DNA of 64,000 nucleotides from Contendibacter sp031732755 (GTDB taxonomy: Bacteria; Pseudomonadota; Gammaproteobacteria; Competibacterales; Competibacteraceae). Both the position numbers and the translations under genes were made by a program. Positions 1 to 8,149 of the stretch are shown here, piece after piece (position 1 is the stretch's first letter; each line of letters starts with the position of its first letter). The notes under the pieces were generated by a model. The model saw only the letters and a program-made list of their open reading frames with translations, did no database searches and was not told the origin of the DNA. The DNA lies in contig JAVMKI010000057.1 of NCBI GenBank assembly GCA_031732755.1, forward strand, positions 37,904 through 101,903, read 5' to 3'.

Positions 1-15
1 AAAAAGCTAAAGACC

Positions 16-555
16 ATGGATGATTTACTGCGCTCCGATGACGAGCGTGTGGAGTTGATCGACGGTGAGATTGTTAAGCGCCCCATGGCGCGTTCCGAGC
101 ACGCCCTCGTCCAGTCAAGCCTTTCCGATGAGGTTTCAATCTTCAAAAGAAAAGATGGTCTGGGAGGGTGGTGGATCATGACTGAGATCAGCGTTAAATA
201 TAACGAACATCAATGTCCTAGTCATGACTTGGCGGGATGGAGGAAAGAACGCGTCCCGCTTAGACCCATGGGAATAATGGATATTATACCCGATTGGGTT
301 TGCGAGATCATTTCACCAAGGCACGAAAGAAAAGACCTGTTTCATAACTTCATGTTATTGCAGCGTAGTAAGGTTCCCTATTATTGGGTCATTTCTCCAG
401 AAGATAAGACATTGATTGCCTATGGATTAGTGGATGAGAAATATCATGTCACCTTTTCCGTGGAGTATGGAGCCGAACGAGATGTCAATAAGGCCAGAAT
501 ACCACCATTTGAAGAAATCGAGATTGATTTGAAGTATGTTTTTGGGGATGAGTGA
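16..555 (+). CDS. Uma2-family (DUF820) putative restriction-like endonuclease
   Basis: This 179-residue protein resembles the Uma2/DUF820 family, which has a PD-(D/E)xK nuclease-like fold. Visible family features are the N-terminal VELIDGEIV segment, the PDWVCEIISP stretch containing the expected Asp and Glu, and a following region ending in VPYYWVISP. The substrate and biological role of the family are poorly defined. The reading frame stays open to the left edge of the window and there is no good ribosome-binding site before the ATG at 16, so the true start may lie a few codons further upstream. It lies 100 bases before the ClpV gene on the same strand, with no visible functional connection. 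It is slightly less GC-rich than its neighbours, which suits a mobile accessory gene. Confidence 0.8.
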   Translation: MDDLLRSDDERVELIDGEIVKRPMARSEHALVQSSLSDEVSIFKRKDGLGGWWIMTEISVKYNEHQCPSHDLAGWRKERVPLRPMGIMDIIPDWVCEIISPRHERKDLFHNFMLLQRSKVPYYWVISPEDKTLIAYGLVDEKYHVTFSVEYGAERDVNKARIPPFEEIEIDLKYVFGDE

Positions 556-655
556 TGATCGTGGTTTCGATTTTAGTGTTTTATGTTTTAAAAAAGTGAA
601 AGTGAGTTTCATCCAGAATTCGTAATCGAGCTTTTCCATTCAGGAGCCCGAATCC

Positions 656-3340
656 ATGGCCGAAATCAGTCGTGTTGCTCTGTTCGGAAAATTGAACAGC
701 TTGGGCTACAAAGCCATCGAGAGCGCCACCGTATTTTGTAAACTACGGGGCAATCCCTACGTGGAGTTGGCGCATTGGCTGCATCAGATTTTGCAACTAC
801 CGGATTCCGACCTGCATCGGGCGATTCAGCAGTTCAACCTGAATCCCTCTCGGCTGGCCAAGGATTTTACCGAAGCGCTGGACCGGTTGCCGCGCGGCGC
901 GACTTCGATTTCCGACCTGTCTTCGCATGTGGATGCGGCGGTGAAAGAAGCGTGGGTGTACGCAACCTTGCTGTTCAACGATGCCCAGGTGCGCACCGGA
1001 CATCTGCTGGTTGGAATGCTCAAGACGCCGGATTTGCGCAACGCGCTGTTGGCGATCTCCCGCGAGTTCGACAAGATCAAGCTGGACACGCTGACCGAGC
1101 GGTTCGCCGACATCGTCGCCGCGTCCCCGGAATCCGGGTTGCGCGCTTCGGATGGTTCCCAGGTCGGTGGCGGCGCGGCGCCCGGCGAGGCCAGCGAGGC
1201 GATGGCGCCGGCCCCGATGGGCAAGCAGGAGGCGCTCCAGCGCTTTTCGGTCGATCTGACCGAGCGGGCGCGCAAGGGTGAGTTGGACCCCATCGTCGGC
1301 CGCGACGAGGAAATCCGCCAGATCGTCGATATCCTGATGCGCCGCCGCCAGAACAACCCGATCCTGACCGGCGAGGCCGGGGTCGGCAAGACCGCCGTCG
1401 TGGAAGGTTTTGCCCAGCGCATCGCTTCGGGTGATGTCCCCCCACCGCTGAAAGATGTAACCCTGCGGGTGTTGGACGTGGGGTTATTGCAGGCCGGCGC
1501 CAGCATGAAGGGCGAGTTCGAGAACCGGCTGCGGCAGGTGATCGACGAGGTGCAAACCTCGCCCAAGCCGATCATCCTGTTCATCGACGAAGCGCATACC
1601 CTGGTCGGCGCGGGCGGCGCGGCGGGCACCGGCGACGCCGCCAACCTGCTCAAACCCGCTCTGGCGCGCGGCAAGCTGCGCACCATCGCCGCCACCACTT
1701 GGGCCGAGTACAAGAAACACATCGAGAAGGACCCGGCCCTGACCCGCCGTTTTCAGGTCGTGCAAGTCGGCGAGCCGAGCGAGGAGAAGTCCATCCTGAT
1801 GATGCGCGGCATGGCCTCGACCATGGAACAACACCACCGGGTGCAGATTCTCGACGAGGCGCTGGAGGCGGCGGTCAAGCTGTCGCACCGTTACATCCCG
1901 GCCCGCCAGTTGCCGGACAAGGCGGTCAGCTTGCTGGACACCGCCAGCGCCCGGGTCGCCATCAGTCTGCACGCCACGCCGGCGGAGGTCGAGGATTGCC
2001 GCCGCCGGATCGAAGGGCTGAAGACGGAATTGGAAATCATCGGTCGGGAAACGGCGGTCGGCATCGATACCGCCCAGCGCCAGGCCGCCGCCACCGAAAA
2101 ATTGCAGGCCGAGGAAGCGCGGCTGGCGGAATTGGACGCCCGCTGGCAAGAGGAAAAGGGATTGGTTGATCAGATTCTCGAACTGCGCGCCAAGCTGCGC
2201 GGTGACGGCGGCACGGTCGAGGCGGGAGCCACGACCGAACCCGATCCGCAACGGCAGACCTGGCTGGTGGAATTGAAGGAGCTTCAGGCCAAGCTGCATG
2301 AGCTACAGGGCGAGTCGCCGCTGATTCTGCCCAGCGTAGACGCGCAAGCGGTGGCGTCAGTGGTCGCCGACTGGACCGGCATCCCGGTCGGACGGATGGT
2401 GAAGAACGAGATCGAAACCGTGTTGAGCCTGGCCGACATTCTCAACCGCCGCATCATCGGCCAACGCCACGCCCTGGAGATGATCGCCCGCCGCATCCAG
2501 ACTTCGCGCGCTGCGCTGGACAATCCCAACAAGCCGATCGGCGTATTCATGCTGGCTGGCCCGTCCGGGGTAGGCAAAACCGAAACCGCTTTGACCTTGG
2601 CCGAGGCGCTGTACGGCGGCGAGCAGAACGTCATCACCATCAACATGAGCGAGTTTCAGGAGGCGCACACCGTTTCCACCCTCAAGGGCGCGCCGCCGGG
2701 CTACGTCGGTTACGGCGAAGGCGGAGTGCTGACCGAGGCGGTGCGGCGTCGGCCCTACAGCGTGGTGCTGCTGGACGAGGTGGAAAAGGCCCACCACGAT
2801 GTCCATGAGATTTTCTTCCAGGTGTTCGACAAGGGTTGGATGGAGGACGGCGAAGGGCGGCTGATCGATTTCAAGAATACGCTGATCCTGTTGACCACCA
2901 ACGTCGGCACCGACCTGATCATGAGCATGTGCAAGGACCCGGACCTGCTGCCCGATCCGGAGGGTTTGGGCAAGGCATTGCGGGAGCCGTTGCTCAAGGT
3001 ATTTCCGCCCGCGCTGCTTGGCCGGCTGGTGACCATTCCCTATTACCCGCTCAGCGATGAGATGATCGGCGACATCGTCCGCTTGCAACTGGGTCGTATT
3101 GCCAAGCGAATTCGGGAAAATCACCAGGTGCCGTTCGATTACGACGACGAGGTGGTGAAACTGATTGTCAGCCGCTGCACCGAACTGGAGAGCGGCGGGC
3201 GCATGGTGGATGCGATTCTGACGAATACCATGTTGCCAACGATCAGTCAGGAACTTCTGACCCAGATGGTGGAAGGGAAGCCGGTGACGCGCGTCCAGGT
3301 TCAGGTCAAGGACGGCGATTTCGCTTACGCTTTCGAGTAG
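656..3340 (+). CDS. clpV: ClpV/TssH-type AAA+ ATPase of type VI secretion
   Basis: This 894-residue double-AAA+ ATPase of the ClpB/Hsp100 class is best assigned to ClpV (TssH), which disassembles contracted type VI secretion sheaths. Residues 1-150 form the Clp N-domain, with the ClpV-like opening EISRVALFGKLN. The first Walker A is GEAGVGKT at 239-246, with Walker B FIDEAH near 309-314. A short coiled-coil M-domain lies around 440-510. The second Walker A is GPSGVGKT at 635-642, with Walker B VVLLDEVEKAH near 703. The ATG at 656 follows a GGAG Shine-Dalgarno sequence at 642-645. No other tss gene is visible in the window, so this copy lies at the edge of, or apart from, its cluster. Downstream are two TPR-methyltransferases and an acyl carrier protein. 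ClpB is less likely because of the N-domain. Confidence 0.92.
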   Translation: MAEISRVALFGKLNSLGYKAIESATVFCKLRGNPYVELAHWLHQILQLPDSDLHRAIQQFNLNPSRLAKDFTEALDRLPRGATSISDLSSHVDAAVKEAWVYATLLFNDAQVRTGHLLVGMLKTPDLRNALLAISREFDKIKLDTLTERFADIVAASPESGLRASDGSQVGGGAAPGEASEAMAPAPMGKQEALQRFSVDLTERARKGELDPIVGRDEEIRQIVDILMRRRQNNPILTGEAGVGKTAVVEGFAQRIASGDVPPPLKDVTLRVLDVGLLQAGASMKGEFENRLRQVIDEVQTSPKPIILFIDEAHTLVGAGGAAGTGDAANLLKPALARGKLRTIAATTWAEYKKHIEKDPALTRRFQVVQVGEPSEEKSILMMRGMASTMEQHHRVQILDEALEAAVKLSHRYIPARQLPDKAVSLLDTASARVAISLHATPAEVEDCRRRIEGLKTELEIIGRETAVGIDTAQRQAAATEKLQAEEARLAELDARWQEEKGLVDQILELRAKLRGDGGTVEAGATTEPDPQRQTWLVELKELQAKLHELQGESPLILPSVDAQAVASVVADWTGIPVGRMVKNEIETVLSLADILNRRIIGQRHALEMIARRIQTSRAALDNPNKPIGVFMLAGPSGVGKTETALTLAEALYGGEQNVITINMSEFQEAHTVSTLKGAPPGYVGYGEGGVLTEAVRRRPYSVVLLDEVEKAHHDVHEIFFQVFDKGWMEDGEGRLIDFKNTLILLTTNVGTDLIMSMCKDPDLLPDPEGLGKALREPLLKVFPPALLGRLVTIPYYPLSDEMIGDIVRLQLGRIAKRIRENHQVPFDYDDEVVKLIVSRCTELESGGRMVDAILTNTMLPTISQELLTQMVEGKPVTRVQVQVKDGDFAYAFE

Positions 3341-3346
3341 CGGTCA

Positions 3347-4741
3347 ATGAATCGCAAACAGCGCCGGGCTGCCGCTAGCGCGTCAGGTTTCGGCGCGAAT
3401 CTGTCCGAAGCGCTGACGCAAGCGATTCAGTCACATCGGCAAGGGCGGCTGGACGAAGCGGAAAGCGGCTATCGGCAGGTGTTGCGGCGCGATCCGCGCC
3501 ATGTCGATGCCCTGCATTTCCTGGGGGTGCTGATCGCGCAACGGGGTCGGCACGCGGAAGCCGCTGAGCTGATCCGTCAGGCGCTCGCGCTGAATCCGCG
3601 CTACGCCGACGCCTGGAATAATCTGGGCAACGTCCTGGCGGGGATGGATCGCTGGGATGAAGCGGCGGTGGCTTACCAGCGGACCATCGAATTGGCGCCC
3701 GGCAACCCTAGCGCTCATTGCAATCTGGGCGTGATGCTGTTGCGCTCCGACCGGCTCGCGGAGGCTGCTAGCGCGTTCCAACAGGCTATCAGCCTGGCCC
3801 CCGGTTTGGCGGAGGCGCATTTCAATCTGGGCAAGGCGTTGCACGCCCAGGGCCAGTACGAAGCGGCCATCGCCGCGTATCGGGAGACCCTGCGCTGGCA
3901 ACCCGCGTATGCGATGGCGTATAAAAGCCTCGGCCTCCTGCTGTACAAGCTGAATCGGGGTGAGGAAGCCACCGCGCTGTTTCGGGACTGGCTGGCGCGG
4001 GAGCCGACCAATCCAGTCGCCCGGCATCTGCTGGCGGCGCATTCGGGCCGTGACGCACCGGAACGGGCCGCCGACGGTTACGTGCAAAATCTGTTCGATG
4101 GCATGGCCGATGGATTCGATGATCACCTGCATCGCCTGGAATATCGGGCGCCGGAACTGATCGCCCGGACGGTCGTCGCGGTGGCGGGCCAGCCAAACGG
4201 GTCGCTGAGCGTATTGGATGCGGGTTGTGGCACTGGACTATGTGGTCCGGCGCTGCGTCCGTATGCGCGCCATCTGATCGGGGTCGATCTATCGCCGCGC
4301 ATGATCGAGCGAGCACGCCCCCGCGGTGATTACGATGAACTGGTCGTGGCTGAACTGACTGCGTTTTTGGCTGCCCAAACAGCAGCCTACGATCTGATCG
4401 TGTCCGCCGACACCCTGGTTTACTTCGGGCGTCTGGAACCCGTGTTGACCGTCGCCGCCGCCGCCCTGCGACTGGAGGGGCGGCTGACGTTCACCGTGGA
4501 GCGGCTTGAGGAAGATGCGGCAACGGCGGACGGTTTCCGCCTCGATCCCAGCGGTCGCTACCGCCATGCCGAAACCTATCTGCGGCGCGTGCTGATCGAG
4601 GTCGGCATGACAGTCGAAACCCTGGAACTCGTGACCTTGCGCCTGGAAGGAGGGCAACCGGTGGTTGGCTTTCTGATCTTGGCGCGCAAGGTGCCCACGG
4701 GGACAGAGCCAGCGCGGCGCGCGCATGAGGAGACGCCTTGA
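3347..4741 (+). CDS. TPR-repeat protein with C-terminal SAM methyltransferase domain
   Basis: This 464-residue two-part protein starts six bases after clpV stops. Residues about 20-220 hold roughly five tetratricopeptide repeats with the usual LG..L...G....A...Y pattern. Residues about 285-450 form a class I S-adenosylmethionine-dependent methyltransferase; motif I (VLDAGCGTGLCG) lies near 289-300 and is followed by GVDLSPRMI. The TPRs probably bind a protein partner or the substrate, which is unknown. The stop codon overlaps the TTG start of the next gene, a close paralog with the same domain order, so the two are translationally coupled. Tight spacing to clpV suggests co-transcription, but no published role in type VI secretion can be claimed. 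Confidence 0.85.
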   Translation: MNRKQRRAAASASGFGANLSEALTQAIQSHRQGRLDEAESGYRQVLRRDPRHVDALHFLGVLIAQRGRHAEAAELIRQALALNPRYADAWNNLGNVLAGMDRWDEAAVAYQRTIELAPGNPSAHCNLGVMLLRSDRLAEAASAFQQAISLAPGLAEAHFNLGKALHAQGQYEAAIAAYRETLRWQPAYAMAYKSLGLLLYKLNRGEEATALFRDWLAREPTNPVARHLLAAHSGRDAPERAADGYVQNLFDGMADGFDDHLHRLEYRAPELIARTVVAVAGQPNGSLSVLDAGCGTGLCGPALRPYARHLIGVDLSPRMIERARPRGDYDELVVAELTAFLAAQTAAYDLIVSADTLVYFGRLEPVLTVAAAALRLEGRLTFTVERLEEDAATADGFRLDPSGRYRHAETYLRRVLIEVGMTVETLELVTLRLEGGQPVVGFLILARKVPTGTEPARRAHEETP

Positions 4742-6177
4742 GCCACGAGCAACATGACGATCCATCCACCGATTCCAGTGAGGCGCTCGATCACGGCCCA
4801 CCGGATGCGCAAATCGCCGCATGGTTGTCTCAGGCTAGGGGCTGTCACGGTCGTGGCAATCTGCTTGAGGCGCAAGCGCTGTATGAACGTATTCTCATTC
4901 ATCGGCCCAATCATCCCGAGGGCTTGAATTTTCTGGGGATTCTCCAGCAGCAGCGCGGCCAGTCGGTTCAGGCCGAACTCCTGATCCGGCGAGCCATCGC
5001 CAGCGCGCCCGGTTACGCGGCGGCCCATACCAATCTGGGCAACGTTTTGTTGCTTCAGGGGCGGCGCGAGGATGCCATCGCCGCGTACCGGCAAGCCATC
5101 CGCCTCAAGCCCGACGAGGTGGAGGCGTGCGTCAATCTGGGCGCGGTGCTGCGGAGTCTGGGTCGGTTACCGGAAGCGCTCGGCGCCTATCAGCAGGCCA
5201 GTGCGTGGCGACCGGCCGATGCCAATATCCATCATCACCGGGGTTTGGTTCTGGCGGAACTGGGTCGATTGGAAGACGCGATCCAGGCCCAGCGCGCGGC
5301 CTTGGAGCACCATGCCGCCCACCTGGGGGCGGTCAGGGCGCTGGGAACGCTCCTGCACCGTCGGGGCGAAATGGATGAAGCGCGGCTCGTATTCGGTAAT
5401 GCGGTGTTTCAACTGGGCGAGGCGGAGGAAGCCCTAGCCCTGCTGCGGTACTGGTTGCAATTGATGCCGGATGATCCCATTGCCCAGCATCGCCTGGCCG
5501 CGTGGTTTGATGGGGAAAAACCAGCGCGCGCTTCCGATGGATATGTGACCTATCTGTTTGATCGCTATGCCGATTATTTTGATGACCATCTGGTCGGCGG
5601 GCTCGGCTATCAGGGCCCGGCGGTGATCGGGGCGCGGCTGGCCGAAGTGCTGGACGCGCCAAATGGCCAACTTGAGGTGCTGGACGCCGGGTGTGGCACC
5701 GGGTTGTGTCAGCCGGTGCTGCGGCCCTACGCTCGCCATCTAACCGGCGTGGATTTGTCACCACAAATGGTGGACAAAGCACGCGAGCGAGGCGGTTACG
5801 ACGATTTGGCGGTGGCGGAATTGACCGTGTTTCTAAACGAACGACCCGACGCTTACGATCTGATCGCTGCCGCTGATACCCTGGTTTATTTTGGTGTCCT
5901 GGAACCGGTGCTGGCCGCGGCTGCCCATGCCTTGCGACCGGGCGGCTGGCTAGCGTTCACGGCGGAGCAAACCTCGGCGGACCGGGTGCCGGACGGTTAT
6001 TTCCTCAACAAGAGCGGCCGTTACAGCCACACGGCGGAATACCTGGAACGAACGCTGGCGGGCGCTGGGCTGGTCTTGTTCATGCGGATGGACGCCACCC
6101 TGCGCCAGGAAAGTAATCAACCGGTGGTGGGCCATATCGTGTTGGCCCGCAAACTCGCCATCGCGGTCGATGAATGA
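4738..6177 (+). CDS. TPR-repeat protein with C-terminal SAM methyltransferase domain (paralog)
   Basis: This 479-residue tandem paralog of the preceding gene has TPRs at about 30-250 and a methyltransferase domain from about 312, with motif I VLDAGCGTGLCQ at 314-325. Both paralogs share the linker pattern xxDGYVxxLFDxxADxFDDHL just before the methyltransferase domain. The start is TTG at 4738, overlapping the upstream TGA, with a GAGGAG Shine-Dalgarno sequence at 4727-4732; no upstream ATG gives a better start. The divergence between the copies in the TPR half suggests different partners. A short acyl carrier protein gene follows. The methylated substrate is unknown. Confidence 0.85.
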   Translation: MSHEQHDDPSTDSSEALDHGPPDAQIAAWLSQARGCHGRGNLLEAQALYERILIHRPNHPEGLNFLGILQQQRGQSVQAELLIRRAIASAPGYAAAHTNLGNVLLLQGRREDAIAAYRQAIRLKPDEVEACVNLGAVLRSLGRLPEALGAYQQASAWRPADANIHHHRGLVLAELGRLEDAIQAQRAALEHHAAHLGAVRALGTLLHRRGEMDEARLVFGNAVFQLGEAEEALALLRYWLQLMPDDPIAQHRLAAWFDGEKPARASDGYVTYLFDRYADYFDDHLVGGLGYQGPAVIGARLAEVLDAPNGQLEVLDAGCGTGLCQPVLRPYARHLTGVDLSPQMVDKARERGGYDDLAVAELTVFLNERPDAYDLIAAADTLVYFGVLEPVLAAAAHALRPGGWLAFTAEQTSADRVPDGYFLNKSGRYSHTAEYLERTLAGAGLVLFMRMDATLRQESNQPVVGHIVLARKLAIAVDE

Positions 6178-6286
6178 CTGGATTCTTGGCGATGGCGCGG
6201 CTATCTTGACGGCTTTTGCGCGCGGCGGGTGGTTGGATTCCAGGACCGCGCAAAATCTTGGGTTGCTCACTCGGGGGATAGTCTGG

Positions 6287-6544
6287 ATGGTGGAGTTTGA
6301 TGAGGTCAAGCTGTTGATCAGCGAAATCCTGCAACTGGGCGAGCGGGCGCTGTCCTTCGAGTTGGACACTCCGTTGCTGGGCAGCATCCCGGAATTCGAC
6401 TCCATGGCGGTACTGACGCTGATCCATGCCCTGGAACAGCAGTTCGGGATTCAAATCGCCGATGACGAGATCAGTGCCGAAACCTTCGAGACCGTGGGCC
6501 AGGTTTATCAATTCGTCTGTAGCAAGGTCATGGACGCGGCATGA
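6287..6544 (+). CDS. Acyl carrier protein-like protein
   Basis: This 85-residue protein has the size and helical pattern of an acyl carrier protein. The EFDSMAV motif carries the serine expected to receive 4'-phosphopantetheine, and the C-terminal half (FGIQIADDEISAETFETVG) is typical. The ATG at 6287 is preceded by a G-rich Shine-Dalgarno-like stretch at 6273-6277. The frame is open further upstream to an ATG at 6170 overlapping the previous gene, but those extra 39 residues do not look like the family. This is probably a dedicated carrier and not the housekeeping AcpP, which is normally beside fabD, fabG and fabF. It is the last gene of the clpV/TPR-methyltransferase run; its acyl cargo is unknown. 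Confidence 0.75.
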   Translation: MVEFDEVKLLISEILQLGERALSFELDTPLLGSIPEFDSMAVLTLIHALEQQFGIQIADDEISAETFETVGQVYQFVCSKVMDAA

Positions 6545-6553
6545 GCGTGGGCG

Positions 6554-7516
6554 CTACCAGTGTTCCGCCAGAAATGCGGGAATGCGCCGCTCCAGCCAGT
6601 AATCGGCCCGCCACGGCCATGGCCCGGCGACGAAACCCACATGGCCGCCGCTGGGGCTGAGTTCCAACCGGACGCTGGACGATAATTCGCTGGCGGCGGG
6701 AGCCGTCGCCGGCCACATGAATGGATCGTCCAGAGCATGCAGGATCAGGGTCGGGGTGCGAATATGCCGCAGGTCGGAGCGGCAACTGGCGCGGGTGTAA
6801 TAGTCGTGAACCCCGGCGTAGCCGTGCAGCGGCGCGGTGATCCGGTCGTCGAACCCGTGGAAACCCCGGATCGTCGCCAGTTCGGCCAGCGTCACCGGAC
6901 CATCGGAACGGTGGCGGAACTTGGCGCGATAACCGCGTTTCAGCGCCCGCAGCAGATGAAGTTGATAAAACTGGGAAAAGCCCTGTTGCAACCGCCGCGC
7001 GGTGTCGTCGAGCCAAAAGGGGATGGACACCGCCACGGCGGCGCGCAGAGGCAGATCGACGCGGGCAGTGCCCAGCCACTTGAGCAGGGCGTTGCCTCCC
7101 AGCGAATAGCCGACCGCTGCCAGAGGCACGGTCGGTTCACGCCGGCGCAGACAATCCACCACGTAAGCCATGTCAGCGGTATCAGCCGCGTAATAGCGCC
7201 GCGCCAGTCGATTGGGTTGACCGCCGCACCCGCGAAAGTGCATCACCACACCGCGCCAGCCATGGCGGACGACGGCCGCCAGTAGGCCGCGCGCATAGTG
7301 GGAATCGCTCGAGCCTTCCAGCCCGTGCAAGATGAGTACGATGGGGCCACGCTCGCCGCCAGTCCAATCCAGGTCCAGAAAATCGCCGTCAGGTAATTCC
7401 AGGCGTTCGCGGCGTAGTGTCAGCCGTGACCGCCTCCGGAACAGCACCGGCCACAGAGTCTGGGCGTGCGGACCGGGCAGCCACCAGGCCGGGCGAAACG
7501 CGGGGGGAGAATCCAT
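6554..7516 (-). CDS. YheT-family alpha/beta-fold hydrolase
   Basis: This 320-residue hydrolase is of the YheT (UPF0017/EMB8) family. Family hallmarks are the N-terminal GPHAQTLWPVL segment, LHGLEGSS at the oxyanion-hole strand, FRGCGG, and the nucleophile elbow GYSLGGN with its serine. The acid (HALDDPF) and histidine (SGGHVGF) positions are also present. The physiological substrate is not settled; esterase or lipase activity on short esters is the usual proposal. It is convergent with the acyl carrier protein gene, with only nine bases between them, and stands alone on its strand. Confidence 0.87.
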   Translation of the reverse strand: MDSPPAFRPAWWLPGPHAQTLWPVLFRRRSRLTLRRERLELPDGDFLDLDWTGGERGPIVLILHGLEGSSDSHYARGLLAAVVRHGWRGVVMHFRGCGGQPNRLARRYYAADTADMAYVVDCLRRREPTVPLAAVGYSLGGNALLKWLGTARVDLPLRAAVAVSIPFWLDDTARRLQQGFSQFYQLHLLRALKRGYRAKFRHRSDGPVTLAELATIRGFHGFDDRITAPLHGYAGVHDYYTRASCRSDLRHIRTPTLILHALDDPFMWPATAPAASELSSSVRLELSPSGGHVGFVAGPWPWRADYWLERRIPAFLAEHW

Positions 7517-7543
7517 GCGCGTGCGGATTGAGCTCCAGGCGGC

Positions 7544-7996
7544 TCAAATCCGCATGGACAACGACTGAAAGACATCCTCGGTCATGTGTTGCAACATGCT
7601 GAGCGCATCCCAGTCGTCCCAGGATTCGTGGATACGGCCATTTTCGATACGGTGAAAGCTCATGCCCGTCACCGACAGCCGCTGACCACTGGGCGCGATG
7701 CCCATGAATTCGCCCTTGTGAGTGCCACGACCGACCCAGCGCGTGGCGACTTTGTCGCCTTCGGCAAGCTGATCCTGAATTTCGAAGCGGATATCGGGGG
7801 CGGAGAAATGAAAGAGCATGACCACTTGCTTGAACGCCTCGACGCCGCGGACCACATCCGGCAGGGTGGCAATATGACCGACGTACTCGGGAGCAACGAT
7901 TTCATCGGCGGCGTCCAGGTTGCACTGACTCCAGATGGCCTCGAAATTGCGCCGGACCAGGGCTTTGTTGGATTCCAGCGTATTGTTGTCTGACAT
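7544..7996 (-). CDS. SnoaL-like / ester cyclase family protein
   Basis: This 150-residue single-domain protein has the SnoaL/NTF2-like cone fold signature: LVRRNFEAIW near the N terminus, a central YVGHIATLPDVVRG segment and a C-terminal GRIHESWDDWD. Members range from polyketide cyclases to uncharacterised hydrolases, so no substrate is proposed. The ATG at 7996 follows a clear AGGAGG Shine-Dalgarno sequence (7-8 bases upstream), which excludes the longer open frame to 8029. It lies just upstream of the YheT-type hydrolase on the same strand, so co-transcription is possible. Confidence 0.8.
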   Translation of the reverse strand: MSDNNTLESNKALVRRNFEAIWSQCNLDAADEIVAPEYVGHIATLPDVVRGVEAFKQVVMLFHFSAPDIRFEIQDQLAEGDKVATRWVGRGTHKGEFMGIAPSGQRLSVTGMSFHRIENGRIHESWDDWDALSMLQHMTEDVFQSLSMRI

Positions 7997-8102
7997 CGGC
8001 AAGCCTCCTGACGGTATAAGCCTCCGCATGATGCGGTGATCGAAACGACTCGATAGTGTAGTCTTTTCGCCGGTGGCGCGTCACGGGGCCCCGCCCGGTA
8101 GC

Positions 8103-8111
8103 TGTTATAAT
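8103..8111 (+). promoter_or_regulatory. Putative extended -10 promoter
   Basis: The plus strand shows TGTTATAAT, a perfect extended -10 element, 38 bases before the start codon at 8150. No good -35 hexamer is found at the usual distance, as expected for extended -10 promoters. It would serve the acetyl-CoA hydrolase/transferase-family gene. Confidence 0.5.
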
Positions 8112-8149
8112 TCCGCCGTATCAATCAACCGGCCGAGAGAGATCGGATC

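Noticed and set aside
656..3340. ATPase considered as ClpB
   Set aside because: The N-domain and short M-domain fit ClpV, and the second half has ClpV-like sequence.
6737..7285. Plus-strand ORF opposite the YheT-type gene
   Set aside because: The minus-strand gene has full family motifs; this frame is its shadow.
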